Position numbers and translations under genes: made by a program
Origin: Bacteroidota bacterium
Lineage (GTDB): Bacteria > Bacteroidota > Bacteroidia > Chitinophagales > BACL12
Direction of reading: 5' to 3'
DNA length: 64,000 nucleotides
NCBI GenBank assembly: GCA_016718035.1
Contig: JADKEK010000002.1
Span: forward strand, 124,001-188,000
Part shown: positions 17,067-26,519 of the stretch, one piece after another
How positions within the stretch are numbered: position 1 is the first letter of the stretch
How the letters are laid out: every line of letters begins with the position of its first letter
The notes under the pieces: model-generated
The model's input: only the letters and a program-made list of their open reading frames with translations
Database searches by the model: none
What the model was told of the DNA's origin: nothing

Positions 17067-18193
17067 ATGCCACTTCCATCCGCAGTTGTATTCAGGTTTA
17101 GAGTATCTTGTTCAACTACAGGAGTTGGCTTTGGCTGGATAATGTTTTGCATTTCCAGACGTTGTAACCACTCGCCCGCAAAAATTTGTGTAAATACTTT
17201 TGAACCGTTTTCATTTAAGTGAGCCAAGTCAAAAAGGTTATCACGGTCGTTTAATGCCGGATATGCACTTGGGTCTTGAAAACCAATTCTGTTTTTTTCA
17301 GGTAACTGATTATATAAAGGAATTAAATATTCATAACGTTCGCCTAATCGCTGAGATAACATGATGGTAACTGAGATGCTATTTTTTTCACAGTATTCAA
17401 TTACATCTTTTAAATTATCTTCTATCGTTTTATTCGGGTTTTTTGTTGCCGTTTTATAATGGTCAACTAATTCCTGACAACGTTTTGTTCTGTAGGCAAT
17501 AGTATCAGGTGTGCGTAATTCATTATAACGAATAGCTAAATCACCTTCCGGGTCATCATGCATTTCCTGGTCTAAGGAATAAAATCCATTGTTATCAGGG
17601 CCAACTGAAAGTGGTTCAATGTTTAAACCTGCGTGTTGCATGATAACACTTGGGCCGTTGCCAAATAATAACGATTTTTCTCCAAATGAAAAGGCATGTA
17701 ACATTGGCACGCCAAATTTATTTACCCCTTTTTCTGATTCGTAAGAGGCCTTCATTACATCACCTATATTACCCCAGTTGTACCAATACAACATTTCTTT
17801 TTTATGCAAGTTGTCGGCACCCATTTTAGTTAATTCCGACATATCTATCACAACATGTTTAATATTGCTCATGTCATAATCGAGTAATGCGTCTAACATT
17901 TGTAGCGACTGTGGTGTTCTGTTTGCAGGAATACCAAAATTGTAGGATTTAATTTGCAATTCCGGGTATTGTGCATTTACAATTGAGTCAAACGTTGTTG
18001 AATTAATATGACGATAAGTAGTACTCGCACCAATTAACAAGGTGTTGTACTGCTCATGATTTTCTTTATATGATTGAAATTTTGTGTTCAACCTGGTATT
18101 ACCCCATGAAAACGGCATGCTAGATATGGCTATCTGGCAGACTGCATAAACAATCACTAATAAAATGCCGATTCTTAAAAAGAGTTTTTTCAT
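17063..18193 (-). CDS. SGNH/GDSL-like protein paired with MBOAT acyltransferase
   Basis: 376 residues with an N-terminal membrane anchor or signal (residues 5-25). The SGNH block I nucleophile region is LLIGASTTYRHIN and the C-terminal block V is DLAHLNENGS, giving the expected Ser and Asp-x-x-His residues. Proteins of this kind work with MBOAT acyltransferases to transfer acetyl or other acyl groups to periplasmic polysaccharides, as AlgJ/AlgX do with AlgI. It lies 3 bases after the MBOAT gene, which strongly supports that pairing. The specific acyl group is not known. Confidence 0.8.
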   Translation of the reverse strand: MKKLFLRIGILLVIVYAVCQIAISSMPFSWGNTRLNTKFQSYKENHEQYNTLLIGASTTYRHINSTTFDSIVNAQYPELQIKSYNFGIPANRTPQSLQMLDALLDYDMSNIKHVVIDMSELTKMGADNLHKKEMLYWYNWGNIGDVMKASYESEKGVNKFGVPMLHAFSFGEKSLLFGNGPSVIMQHAGLNIEPLSVGPDNNGFYSLDQEMHDDPEGDLAIRYNELRTPDTIAYRTKRCQELVDHYKTATKNPNKTIEDNLKDVIEYCEKNSISVTIMLSQRLGERYEYLIPLYNQLPEKNRIGFQDPSAYPALNDRDNLFDLAHLNENGSKVFTQIFAGEWLQRLEMQNIIQPKPTPVVEQDTLNLNTTADGSGI

Positions 18194-18196
18194 AGT

Positions 18197-19696
18197 TTAA
18201 AACGCAAAATAAATGAACACCGATTTAGAAGTATAGGCAAATAAGGTTACGATTACTAAAAATACCACATAAAAGCTCCAACGGGCATAAAATGGTTTAG
18301 CTACTACAAATTTATCAATACCTACACTCTTATTGGTGTATAATTTATAATCAGTAAACAATAATAAAGCAACACATGCAATGCTAACCCAAAACTCAAT
18401 TACACTTGGCACCGCACCTTTAGCTGCACTGTTATGGATTAAATAATTGGTTGTATCCGATGAAAAAATATTTTGAATAATTCCCCAGGCATCACCCACT
18501 GTATTAGAACGGAAGAAAATATCCGGAATACAAGTCAGGTTAAAAATCCAAAATGCTAGAAATACGCCGGTAAATGCTTTCATACCCGGCAATAATTGCG
18601 GTAATGTGAGTTTAGGAAAATACCGGTCCCAAATCCGGCTCATGACTATAAAGAAGCCGTGAATAAAACCAAACATGACATAGGTCCAGTTGGCACCATG
18701 CCACAATCCCATAATAGTTAAGGTGAACCAGTTATTAAATAACATCCTGCCAAACGAAACCCTACTACCTCCCAAAGGAATGTAGAGGTAATCGCGCACC
18801 CAGACCGTAAGCGTAATATGCCATCGCTCCCAGAATTCACGTATTGTTTTTGAGAAATAAGGTGTTTTAAAGTTGTCTGTAAGGTTATGCCCCATAATTT
18901 TGGCACTACCAATTGCAATATCACAATAACCACCAAAATCGCAATATACTTGTATGGCAAACATCCATGTTGCCAAAATGATAGCGAAACCTCCATGTTC
19001 ATACGACGGGTCTACCCATCCTCCATGACCATCGGTATTACCATATACCTGTTGAACAAATAATCCAAGCCGGTCCGCAATAACTACCTTTTTGAAAAAG
19101 CCATATAAAATCCGGATTAACCCTTGTTTAACTCTATCGTAATCGAAATCAAAATTTTGTTTTAACTGTGGCTGCAAATCACCCGGTCGTTCGATTGGTC
19201 CGGCAACTAATTGAGGCCAATACGATATAAATAGAGCGAAGTAGCCAAAATTTTTCTCAGCTTTAAAATCGCCCCGATAAACATCTATACTATAACTAAG
19301 TGCCTGAAATGTATAGAATGAAATACCTACAGGTAAAAACAAATTAAATTCAGGGACATTATAAAAAATATCAAACTGCTCAAAAACTGCCCGGGCAGAA
19401 TCGTTGAAGAAATTGAAATATTTAAAGGAGAATAAGAGACCCAGATTTGAAATCAAACTAATCATCAAATAGGGCAGCCTGCCTTTCCTGTCGCTCATTC
19501 GCGACATTTTATTAGCAGTATAATAATCTACTGTAGTAGAAAAAACGATAAGGAAAGCATATTCAGCTTTCCAGCACATATAAAAATAGTAACTGGCAAA
19601 AAGTAACATGAGCCAGCGCCATTTATACGGCAATGCATAATAAAGGAAAATTACAACCGGTAAAAAAATTAAAAAGTGTAATGAATTGAATATCAT
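18197..19696 (-). CDS. MBOAT-family O-acyltransferase (AlgI/DltB-like)
   Basis: 499-residue membrane protein with about ten hydrophobic segments. It has YKWRWLMLLFASYYFYMCW near the N-terminus, LPVGISFYTFQALSYSIDVYRG, and the catalytic histidine in LWHGANWTYVMFG. The family moves acyl groups across the inner membrane for attachment to exopolysaccharide or teichoic acid. Together with the neighbouring SGNH protein it predicts that the polysaccharide is O-acylated, most often O-acetylated. Confidence 0.93.
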   Translation of the reverse strand: MIFNSLHFLIFLPVVIFLYYALPYKWRWLMLLFASYYFYMCWKAEYAFLIVFSTTVDYYTANKMSRMSDRKGRLPYLMISLISNLGLLFSFKYFNFFNDSARAVFEQFDIFYNVPEFNLFLPVGISFYTFQALSYSIDVYRGDFKAEKNFGYFALFISYWPQLVAGPIERPGDLQPQLKQNFDFDYDRVKQGLIRILYGFFKKVVIADRLGLFVQQVYGNTDGHGGWVDPSYEHGGFAIILATWMFAIQVYCDFGGYCDIAIGSAKIMGHNLTDNFKTPYFSKTIREFWERWHITLTVWVRDYLYIPLGGSRVSFGRMLFNNWFTLTIMGLWHGANWTYVMFGFIHGFFIVMSRIWDRYFPKLTLPQLLPGMKAFTGVFLAFWIFNLTCIPDIFFRSNTVGDAWGIIQNIFSSDTTNYLIHNSAAKGAVPSVIEFWVSIACVALLLFTDYKLYTNKSVGIDKFVVAKPFYARWSFYVVFLVIVTLFAYTSKSVFIYFAF

Positions 19697-19727
19697 CCCT
19701 ATTGGTTGTAATCGTTAAAACAGAAAA

Positions 19728-20873
19728 TTAGATTTTATTACTGTCAGCATCAATTAATGACTGACTATCTTTTTCCTTATTATATTTTTCAATAACTAAT
19801 TGCTTTTGTTTAGATTCTTCAACGCTATCGCGAATGTATTTACGCACACTCAATCCGATTGACGAGAAAATTACACCTAAAATCAAACCAATAATCATGA
19901 ACATAGTTGTTTGTTCTTTTTCCTTAATGGTTGAATATTTAGGCTGATCGATAATATCAACTAATGGTGTTTTATTTTGTAAGTCGAAACGAGCTAATTG
20001 CAACTGAGCGAAAGTAGTTGAATATTCAGTTGTAATTAATCCTATTTCGCGTAATAATCTGTTTTGAGAAACGTAACCGGCAAACTTAACCTGAAAACTG
20101 GAACCATCCTGAATTCTTGCCAATTGTTCTTCTTTAGATTCTAGTAAACCTCTCAGTGAATCAGCTTTGGATTCCATCAACGCTACTGTTTTCTGCTCAT
20201 TTTGAACTTGTGCGTTTATATAATAATCAGAACTGGCGTAGGTAATGTAGTCAGCAAAGTGGAATGAAAAATCGCGGCTCAGTGATGCGAATTCCATTTG
20301 ATTCATACCGGCATCATCACTAAACTCAACGGTAAGGTCTTTTTCTACTAACTCATCATAAATAATGGTCAGACAGCTATCTTCATAGACAGTTATTGAG
20401 TCAAGAGAACCATGTTCTAATGTGAAATTTTTTAATTTTTTCTTCTTTGTCCATTTAGGGTACATCTCGGTGTAAAAATTCGCCAAGTAATCTTCACGAG
20501 GAGCAACACCTTTTTTAACGGACATGGTGCGTTTTTGCATCAACGCTTCTTTTACTACAGACCTTGACTGCAAAATACCTAAAAACAACTCATTAGTAAA
20601 CTCAGTACCTGTTGTGATACCAATACCAAATGAACTAGCTAATGATGCTAATGAAGATGTAGAGGATCCTTCAGTTCCCTTTACCGCAAAATCGGCATGA
20701 GAAATATATTGCTCTTTTTTCCAAACAGCATAAAACCGTAGTAAAAAAGCGAGGAGGATTGCAAATATTAGCACTACCCACCATTTTTTTAATACATACC
20801 TTCTATACTCTCCAAATTTGGTAAAGAGATCACCAATATTTATTTCATCATTATATGGACGATCGTATTGCAT
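19728..20873 (-). CDS. Wzz-like chain-length determinant / polysaccharide co-polymerase
   Basis: 381 residues with a Wzz topology: a membrane helix at about 31-51, a long periplasmic region with coiled-coil character around 240-300 (ESKADSLRGLLESKEEQLAR), and a second helix at about 322-345 (MFMIIGLILGVIFSSIGLSV). The N-terminal DEINIGDLFTKFGEYRRYVL is typical. There is no fused tyrosine-kinase domain, unlike many capsule Wzc proteins. Expected role: controlling polymer length and linking Wzy to the Wza-type exporter encoded just upstream. Confidence 0.87.
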   Translation of the reverse strand: MQYDRPYNDEINIGDLFTKFGEYRRYVLKKWWVVLIFAILLAFLLRFYAVWKKEQYISHADFAVKGTEGSSTSSLASLASSFGIGITTGTEFTNELFLGILQSRSVVKEALMQKRTMSVKKGVAPREDYLANFYTEMYPKWTKKKKLKNFTLEHGSLDSITVYEDSCLTIIYDELVEKDLTVEFSDDAGMNQMEFASLSRDFSFHFADYITYASSDYYINAQVQNEQKTVALMESKADSLRGLLESKEEQLARIQDGSSFQVKFAGYVSQNRLLREIGLITTEYSTTFAQLQLARFDLQNKTPLVDIIDQPKYSTIKEKEQTTMFMIIGLILGVIFSSIGLSVRKYIRDSVEESKQKQLVIEKYNKEKDSQSLIDADSNKI

Positions 20874-20907
20874 AATTTTATTTTCTGCTGCCTTTTAACT
20901 TAATAGA

Positions 20908-23289
20908 TTAATTACCTCGTTGTAACAATACAAAGATTGTAGCAAAGCTGAGGATACCTGCGCTAAGTGTGGTAGCAAAAGTATTCCAATCAAATGGTTC
21001 TTTTGGTGCCTCTGGTGCTTCCTGTTCAGGTTTTTCCTCCGGTTTCTGTGGAACAACAATCTGGCAACCTTTCACTTTTACTCTTGGATAAAAATGGATA
21101 AATAAGAAATTATGTGTACGACGAACATATCCGTTTGGTTCAACGATATATGTTTCACTGCGTTTGGCATCATCATCAAAGTTTTTACCATATTTTCTGA
21201 TAAAATGACGTGCACTTCTTCCTTTTTCAAAAGGAACAACAACAGTTCCAGGATCACCAACAAATGGATATTTAATTTCTCCCTTTAATGCAACTAAGTC
21301 CCCAGCTTTAGGAACAGTAAGCACATCACCTTCACGCATTACATAGTTAAATTTAGAGGAAGGATCTTCCATAGCTTTTTTCAAGAAAACTAATGTGGAT
21401 GAAACATCCTGACGGTTCATCGTTGCACCTTCGGCATAAGCCCATTGCGTTAAACCACCTGCGCGTTCAACGATATCAGCTAAAGTTTCAGTTCTTGATG
21501 TTAATGTATAAACACCAGGATATTTTACTTCGCCTAAAATGGTAATGTTTTTTTGATATTCAAATTCTGGAGTATTACGCACAAAAACCTGATCGTAAGG
21601 CTGAAGTTGGAATGTGTTAGCAGCATCTTCTATTTCAAGTTCTTTGCTAACTGCAACAGACTGCACAATTACTCTTGTAGGTTCATTGTTATTATTAGCT
21701 TCATTAAAATTCACAATACGTGAAATTTCAATTTTGCTGTTTGCAGCTTCAACTTTTAATCCACCTGAATAGTATAATAAGTCTTTTAATGTCATTTTTT
21801 CATAGTAAGGAAAAGTTCCGGGAACTTTCACTGCACCGTTAATAGCAACATTAAATGTTTCTTTAAATTCTTGTTTAGAAAAGATGTCGATTACATCAAA
21901 GCGATTAAGTTCGAAGTTAAATGGAGAATTTGGGTTTTCCATAACTTCTGCTAAATCAAACGGCACATAAACGTCGTTAAGTTTAGCATCCTTTCTAATT
22001 AAATAGGCACGGTCTGTATAGGCTTCGTAGTTTAAACCTTTCGCCTTGATAATTAAATCAGAAATACGCATGCCACCTGTTAACTGATAATTACCAGGGA
22101 AACGACATGAACCTTGGATGGTAACAATGTTTTCGATAACCTCCGGAATACGCGCAAAAACGATTTTATCACCATCTAATAACGGGTAATTAATGCGCTC
22201 GCGTTCAAGACTATCGAGGTTAATATCCATAACGATATTTTCATTTTCAAAATATCGGAAAATAGTAACGTTGCGTTTGTATGCAGTAGAACGAAGACCA
22301 CCTGCATAAGCAATTACTTCATTCAGGTTTTCACCTTTTATTAATTCATATTTAAATGGGCGATTTACTTCACCTTGCATTTCCACAATACGACCAACGC
22401 CGTTTACAATGATATAATCATTTGCCTCGAGGTAAGTATCGTCTGTAGCACCTGGATTCATTAAAAACTGATAAACATCTAATGTTTTGATTACTTTACC
22501 ATTACGTTTTACTTGAATGTTACGCACTGAACCTATTTCAGTAACACCACCTGCTGCAACAAGTGCATTAAAAGCTGTGTTTAAAGATGAAATATTATAA
22601 GAGCCTGGATTCATTACTTCACCAACAATATTTACTTTGATGCTTTTTGAGTAGGTTAAACTCACATCAAATTTAGAGTTGGTTAAATCAAATGCTGAAG
22701 CAAAACGTTGACGTAATAATTGTTTTGCAGCACTGAAGGTTAAACCCTTTAAATAGATACGACCTACTTCTACAGTGGTAATATAACCTTCATCGTTTAC
22801 TGTAAAGTTGTAATTATAATAGGCATATCCCCAAATAGCTACAGTAAGTTGATCTCCTTCACCAATAATATAATTATCACTTACTTTTTGATTAGGTACT
22901 TTGTCAAATAAGTCAACGGCACCTGTTCTAAAGAAATCATGTCCCCAGATTAAAGACGCTGCAGGAGCTGAACCGCCGTCAGTTGCTTCTGCAATTACTT
23001 CAGCAACAACTGCTGGTGGGATTGAAGATGTATTAGGAGCAAGTGTAGCCTCTTGGTTCATCGCATTCTGAACAGCAGTTTGCTGTGCGTCTTGTATTTG
23101 ACTGGCTGCGTCTATCGCGGTTGAGGTTCCAGTGGTGCCCATAATGGCATCAATTTCTTCAGTATCAAATCCAAGTGATTCTAATGTACCTGATGAAACC
23201 GGGGGAACAACCGGAGGAGTTTGTGCTTGTAAACTTACAGCCACGCTAAGCGTGAAAACAATCAATAACAACGAAGAAAGGTTCTTCAT
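20908..23289 (-). CDS. Wza-like outer-membrane polysaccharide export protein with multiple SLBB domains
   Basis: 793 residues from ATG 23289, which gives a clean signal peptide (MKNLSSLLLIVFTLSVAVSL); a longer open frame upstream covers the promoter and has no signal. The polysaccharide-export domain is at about 140-235 (DNYIIGEGDQLTVAIWGYA). Several SLBB domains follow (VNIVGEVMNPGSYNISSL, IQGSCRFPGNYQL, VAINGAVKVPGTFPYYEKM, ITILGEVKYPGVYTL, LKGEIKYPFVGDPG). A C-terminal proline/glutamate stretch leads to a final hydrophobic helix. It is the first gene of the polysaccharide operon and would form the outer-membrane channel. It is longer than E. coli Wza because of extra SLBB repeats. Confidence 0.93.
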   Translation of the reverse strand: MKNLSSLLLIVFTLSVAVSLQAQTPPVVPPVSSGTLESLGFDTEEIDAIMGTTGTSTAIDAASQIQDAQQTAVQNAMNQEATLAPNTSSIPPAVVAEVIAEATDGGSAPAASLIWGHDFFRTGAVDLFDKVPNQKVSDNYIIGEGDQLTVAIWGYAYYNYNFTVNDEGYITTVEVGRIYLKGLTFSAAKQLLRQRFASAFDLTNSKFDVSLTYSKSIKVNIVGEVMNPGSYNISSLNTAFNALVAAGGVTEIGSVRNIQVKRNGKVIKTLDVYQFLMNPGATDDTYLEANDYIIVNGVGRIVEMQGEVNRPFKYELIKGENLNEVIAYAGGLRSTAYKRNVTIFRYFENENIVMDINLDSLERERINYPLLDGDKIVFARIPEVIENIVTIQGSCRFPGNYQLTGGMRISDLIIKAKGLNYEAYTDRAYLIRKDAKLNDVYVPFDLAEVMENPNSPFNFELNRFDVIDIFSKQEFKETFNVAINGAVKVPGTFPYYEKMTLKDLLYYSGGLKVEAANSKIEISRIVNFNEANNNNEPTRVIVQSVAVSKELEIEDAANTFQLQPYDQVFVRNTPEFEYQKNITILGEVKYPGVYTLTSRTETLADIVERAGGLTQWAYAEGATMNRQDVSSTLVFLKKAMEDPSSKFNYVMREGDVLTVPKAGDLVALKGEIKYPFVGDPGTVVVPFEKGRSARHFIRKYGKNFDDDAKRSETYIVEPNGYVRRTHNFLFIHFYPRVKVKGCQIVVPQKPEEKPEQEAPEAPKEPFDWNTFATTLSAGILSFATIFVLLQRGN

Positions 23290-23309
23290 AACTTTTTTAA
23301 AATTTCGTG

Positions 23310-23317
23310 CAAAGATA
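23310..23317 (-). promoter_or_regulatory. -7 box of the polysaccharide operon
   Basis: On the minus strand TATCTTTG matches TAnnTTTG, 20 bases before the wza-like ATG. No other strong promoter is seen within the following 15 kb of packed genes, so this may drive the whole cluster, with possible read-through from metG upstream. Confidence 0.55.
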
Positions 23318-23449
23318 GGATTAATAAAGCAATCTAATGCTATCTGACAAAAACAATTTTGCATTTTTACAAGCTTGTTTTGTGACAGACAACCACCGTT
23401 AGACGAAGCAAAAGACAACCTAGTTGCTTATGAAAAATATTTAATATGT

Positions 23450-25534
23450 TTAACTAATTGGCATGCCCGACTCAGTGCTGTCAGGGGTTTGAACAAAATG
23501 TAATTTGCCTTGAGCGTCTTCTGCCATCAAAATCATACCATTACTTTCAACACCACGCATCTTACGTGGAGCCAGGTTTACAAGAACAGCGACCTGCTGA
23601 CCAATAAGTTGCTCAGGTGTAAAATGTAGGGCTATACCCGAAACAATTACCCTTTGTTCAAAACCTAAGTCTACATTGAGTTTTAGTAGTTTGTCGGCTC
23701 CTTGTATTTTTTCTGCGGAGGTAATTTTACCCGTACGTATATCCAATTTTGAGAAGTCTTCGAATGCAATAGTTGGTTTTAATGGATTTACCTTCTCAAC
23801 TTGCTGATTATCAATACTTTGTTCTTTTTCCATTCTCGATTTTCTGATTTCTTCCAATTCCGCTAATTTTTTTGCAATTACCTCATCCTCAACCTTTTCG
23901 AATAAATAAAACGGAGCACCTAAAGCTGCACCGGTTGAAAGTTTTATGTTTAAATAGTTGAAACCCGGGTCACTCAGGTTGAAATAGCCCAGGATTTTAT
24001 TTGCTGAAAAAGGTAAAAATGGTTCGCAGACTATCGCTATATCAACCAAACTTTCCAGACATAACCTAAGTATACCAAGGGTTTTAGCTTCATCTGTTTT
24101 GATAAGCTTCCAAGGTTCATAATCGGTAAGCAGCTTATTGCCTAAACGCACAACGTCCAACATAGCTGATAGTGCATCTCTAAATCGATAGTTTTCGATA
24201 GCAGGGCAATAAACTTCTTCTATCAAGGACTTAATTTGTGCCTGATAAGCCACCACATAAGGCTCACTAAGCAGTGCTTCGTTGAGTTCAGGAACCTTAC
24301 CATCATTGTATTTAGCAGTCAGCACCATAACCCGGTTGGCGTAATTTCCCAAAATCGCTACCAACTCATTGTTATTTCTGGCTTGAAAATCCTTCCAGGT
24401 AAATTCACTATCCTTGGTTTCGGGCATATTAGCGCATAATACGTAACGCATCACATCCTCCTTGCCCGGGAACTCCTCTAAATAGGTATGCAATTGAACA
24501 CTCCAATTGCGGGAAGTAGACATTTTATCGCCTTCCATATTCATAAATTCGTTTGCCGGAATATTGGTAGGCAGTATATATTCGCCATGGCTTTTTAAAA
24601 TACATGGGAAAATGAGGCAATGAAAAACAATATTGTCCTTTCCGATAAAATGTACGAGTTTGCTGGTATTCGACTTCCAGTAAGGCTCCCAGTCTTTACC
24701 GGTATTGAGCGACCATTGCTTGGTAGCGCTGATATAACCAATAGGTGCATCCAGCCATACATAGAGCACTTTCCCTTCAGCGCCGGCAAGAGGCACTTTT
24801 ACTCCCCAATCCAAATCGCGGGTTATAGCACGTGGATGAAGACCGTTATTAATCCAGCTTGCACATTGGCCAAGCACATTTTTTTTCCATTCTTCAGTTT
24901 GACCTTCGCCTTTGATAATCCAGTCGTTTAGCCAATTTTGAAATTTATTTAATGGCAGATACCAATGTTTGGTCGCTTTTTTAATCGGTGGCTGGTTACT
25001 TAAAGTTGAAACCGGATTAATCAAATCATTAGGCGATAAGGAGGTCCCACACTTTTCACATTGATCACCGTAAGCATTAGGGTTTGCACATACCGGGCAG
25101 GTTCCCATAATATACCTGTCCGCTAAAAATTGATTGTAGGCTTCGTCGTAATACTGTTCGCTTTCCTTCTCTTCAAACACTTGATTGTTATAGAGTTTCA
25201 AAAAAAACTCCTGTGATGTTTCATGGTGAATTGGAGATGAAGTTCGGTGGTAAATATCAAAACTAATTCCCAAACCTTTAAAAGCAGTCTCAATAACCTT
25301 ATGATATTTATCGATAATTGCCTGAGGAGTGGTATTTTCTTTTTTCGCTTGAATTGTAATTGCTGCACCATGCTCATCGCTCCCGCAAATAAACAATACG
25401 TCGCGCTTTTGTTTACGCAAATAACGCACATAGATGTCGGCAGGTAAATATGCGCCGGCTATATGCCCAACATGCAAAGGGCCGTTAGCATAAGGAAGGG
25501 CAGATGTTATTAAATATCTTTCAGGTACTTGCAA
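23450..25534 (-). CDS. metG: Methionyl-tRNA synthetase with C-terminal tRNA-binding domain
   Basis: Class I synthetase charging tRNA-Met. The 694-residue protein has the HIGH-type motif PYANGPLHVGHIAGAYL at residues 14-30, a zinc knuckle (CPVCANPNAYGDQCEKCG) at about 145-162, KMSTS as the KMSKS loop, and a C-terminal OB-fold tRNA-binding domain (FSKLDIRTGKITSAEKI, LAPRKMRGVESNGMIL). The start is TTG at 25534; no in-frame ATG lies upstream before the conserved N-terminus. It is divergent from an LD-carboxypeptidase with almost no intergenic space. Confidence 0.97.
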   Translation of the reverse strand: MQVPERYLITSALPYANGPLHVGHIAGAYLPADIYVRYLRKQKRDVLFICGSDEHGAAITIQAKKENTTPQAIIDKYHKVIETAFKGLGISFDIYHRTSSPIHHETSQEFFLKLYNNQVFEEKESEQYYDEAYNQFLADRYIMGTCPVCANPNAYGDQCEKCGTSLSPNDLINPVSTLSNQPPIKKATKHWYLPLNKFQNWLNDWIIKGEGQTEEWKKNVLGQCASWINNGLHPRAITRDLDWGVKVPLAGAEGKVLYVWLDAPIGYISATKQWSLNTGKDWEPYWKSNTSKLVHFIGKDNIVFHCLIFPCILKSHGEYILPTNIPANEFMNMEGDKMSTSRNWSVQLHTYLEEFPGKEDVMRYVLCANMPETKDSEFTWKDFQARNNNELVAILGNYANRVMVLTAKYNDGKVPELNEALLSEPYVVAYQAQIKSLIEEVYCPAIENYRFRDALSAMLDVVRLGNKLLTDYEPWKLIKTDEAKTLGILRLCLESLVDIAIVCEPFLPFSANKILGYFNLSDPGFNYLNIKLSTGAALGAPFYLFEKVEDEVIAKKLAELEEIRKSRMEKEQSIDNQQVEKVNPLKPTIAFEDFSKLDIRTGKITSAEKIQGADKLLKLNVDLGFEQRVIVSGIALHFTPEQLIGQQVAVLVNLAPRKMRGVESNGMILMAEDAQGKLHFVQTPDSTESGMPIS

Positions 25535-25554
25535 GTTTTTCTCAATTTTATGCG

Positions 25555-25562
25555 CAAAAATA
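25555..25562 (-). promoter_or_regulatory. -7 box of metG inside the divergent gene's leader
   Basis: On the minus strand TATTTTTG matches TAnnTTTG, 20 bases before the metG TTG start. It lies just upstream of, or within, the 5' end of the divergent LD-carboxypeptidase gene, depending on which start that gene uses. Confidence 0.5.
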
Positions 25563-25570
25563 AGGATAAT

Positions 25571-26470
25571 ATGCTCAATCGTATGGCATTACATAAAGGA
25601 GATAAAGTTGGCGTGCTTTCAACAGCGCGTTGGATTGAAGAACAAGAACTAGAAGAAGCAAACGAATTACTGCGCAGCTGGGGCCTGATTCCTGTTTACG
25701 GAAAATCGATTGGTGCAAAATTTAATCAGTTTGCCGGCGAAGATAGTTTGAGGGCTGAAAACCTGCAAGCATTTTTAGATGACCCTGAAATTAAAGCCAT
25801 TATTTGTGCACGAGGTGGCTATGGTACCATTCGCATTATTGACCGCATCGATTTTACCGGATTTATGGCTAATCCTAAATTTATTTGTGGTTATTCTGAC
25901 ATCACTGTTTTACATGCACATATCAACGATAAATTAGGATTGCCAACAATTCATTCCACCATGCCATTTTCATTTTCCAGAAATAGTATGCTGGCGAAAC
26001 AAACATTAGAAAATGCATTATTTGGTAATGCATTAAATATTCAGACTGAACCTCATCCATTAAATAATTTTGGCACAGCGGAAGGAATATTAATTGGAGG
26101 TAACTTATCTATTTTATATTCATTATTAGGCACTCGTTTTGGATTTTCAACGGCGCATAAAATTTTATTTATTGAAGATATTGATGAATACCTTTATCAT
26201 ATCGACCGCATGATGATTAGTCTCAAACTTGCAGGAAAATTAGATGCAGTTAAAGCCATTATTGTTGGTGGCATGACAGACATGAAAGACAACAAAGTAA
26301 AATTCGGAACAAGTGCGGAAGAAATTATCGCAACACATGTTCAGCCTTATAATATTCCGGTATGTTATGGATTTCCGGCAGGGCATATTGACGATAATCG
26401 CGCAATGGTGTTTGGAAGAAAAGTTCAATTACAAATAACTTCAAAAGGCACCTTATTAAGTTACCAATAA
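25571..26470 (+). CDS. LD-carboxypeptidase (peptidase family S66)
   Basis: Peptidoglycan-recycling enzyme that trims the terminal D-alanine from murein tetrapeptides in the cytoplasm. The 299-residue product has the nucleophile serine in ICGYSDITVLH, the glutamate in LFIEDIDEYLYHIDRMM, and the histidine in GFPAGHIDDN, the S66 triad in order. An ATG 21 bases upstream (25550) is also in frame; 25571 is preferred because AAGGA lies at a good distance before it and GDKVGVLSTAR then sits at the usual place. Convergent with the DUF3108 gene. Confidence 0.9.
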   Translation: MLNRMALHKGDKVGVLSTARWIEEQELEEANELLRSWGLIPVYGKSIGAKFNQFAGEDSLRAENLQAFLDDPEIKAIICARGGYGTIRIIDRIDFTGFMANPKFICGYSDITVLHAHINDKLGLPTIHSTMPFSFSRNSMLAKQTLENALFGNALNIQTEPHPLNNFGTAEGILIGGNLSILYSLLGTRFGFSTAHKILFIEDIDEYLYHIDRMMISLKLAGKLDAVKAIIVGGMTDMKDNKVKFGTSAEEIIATHVQPYNIPVCYGFPAGHIDDNRAMVFGRKVQLQITSKGTLLSYQ

Positions 26471-26498
26471 AAAAGGTTCACCATTGCTGATGAACCTT
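26467..26498 (-). terminator. Terminator of the DUF3108 gene
   Basis: On the minus strand an 8-bp perfect stem (AAGGTTCA / TGAACCTT) with a 10-base loop is followed by TTTTATT. The T-tract reaches into the stop codon of the convergent LD-carboxypeptidase gene. Confidence 0.8.
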
Positions 26499-26517
26499 TA
26501 CATATAATCACGACAGA
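26499..26517 (-). repeat. 19-nt repeat, copy 2, between DUF3108 stop and terminator
   Basis: Identical to the 19 bases at 3978-3996 (minus strand TCTGTCGTGATTATATGTA). It starts 2 bases after the stop codon and ends directly at the hairpin. Confidence 0.75.
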
Positions 26518-26519
26518 AC

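Noticed and set aside
20908..23418. Longer form of the Wza-like protein starting at 23418
   Set aside because: The extra 43 residues cover the -7 promoter box and would place the signal peptide inside the protein.
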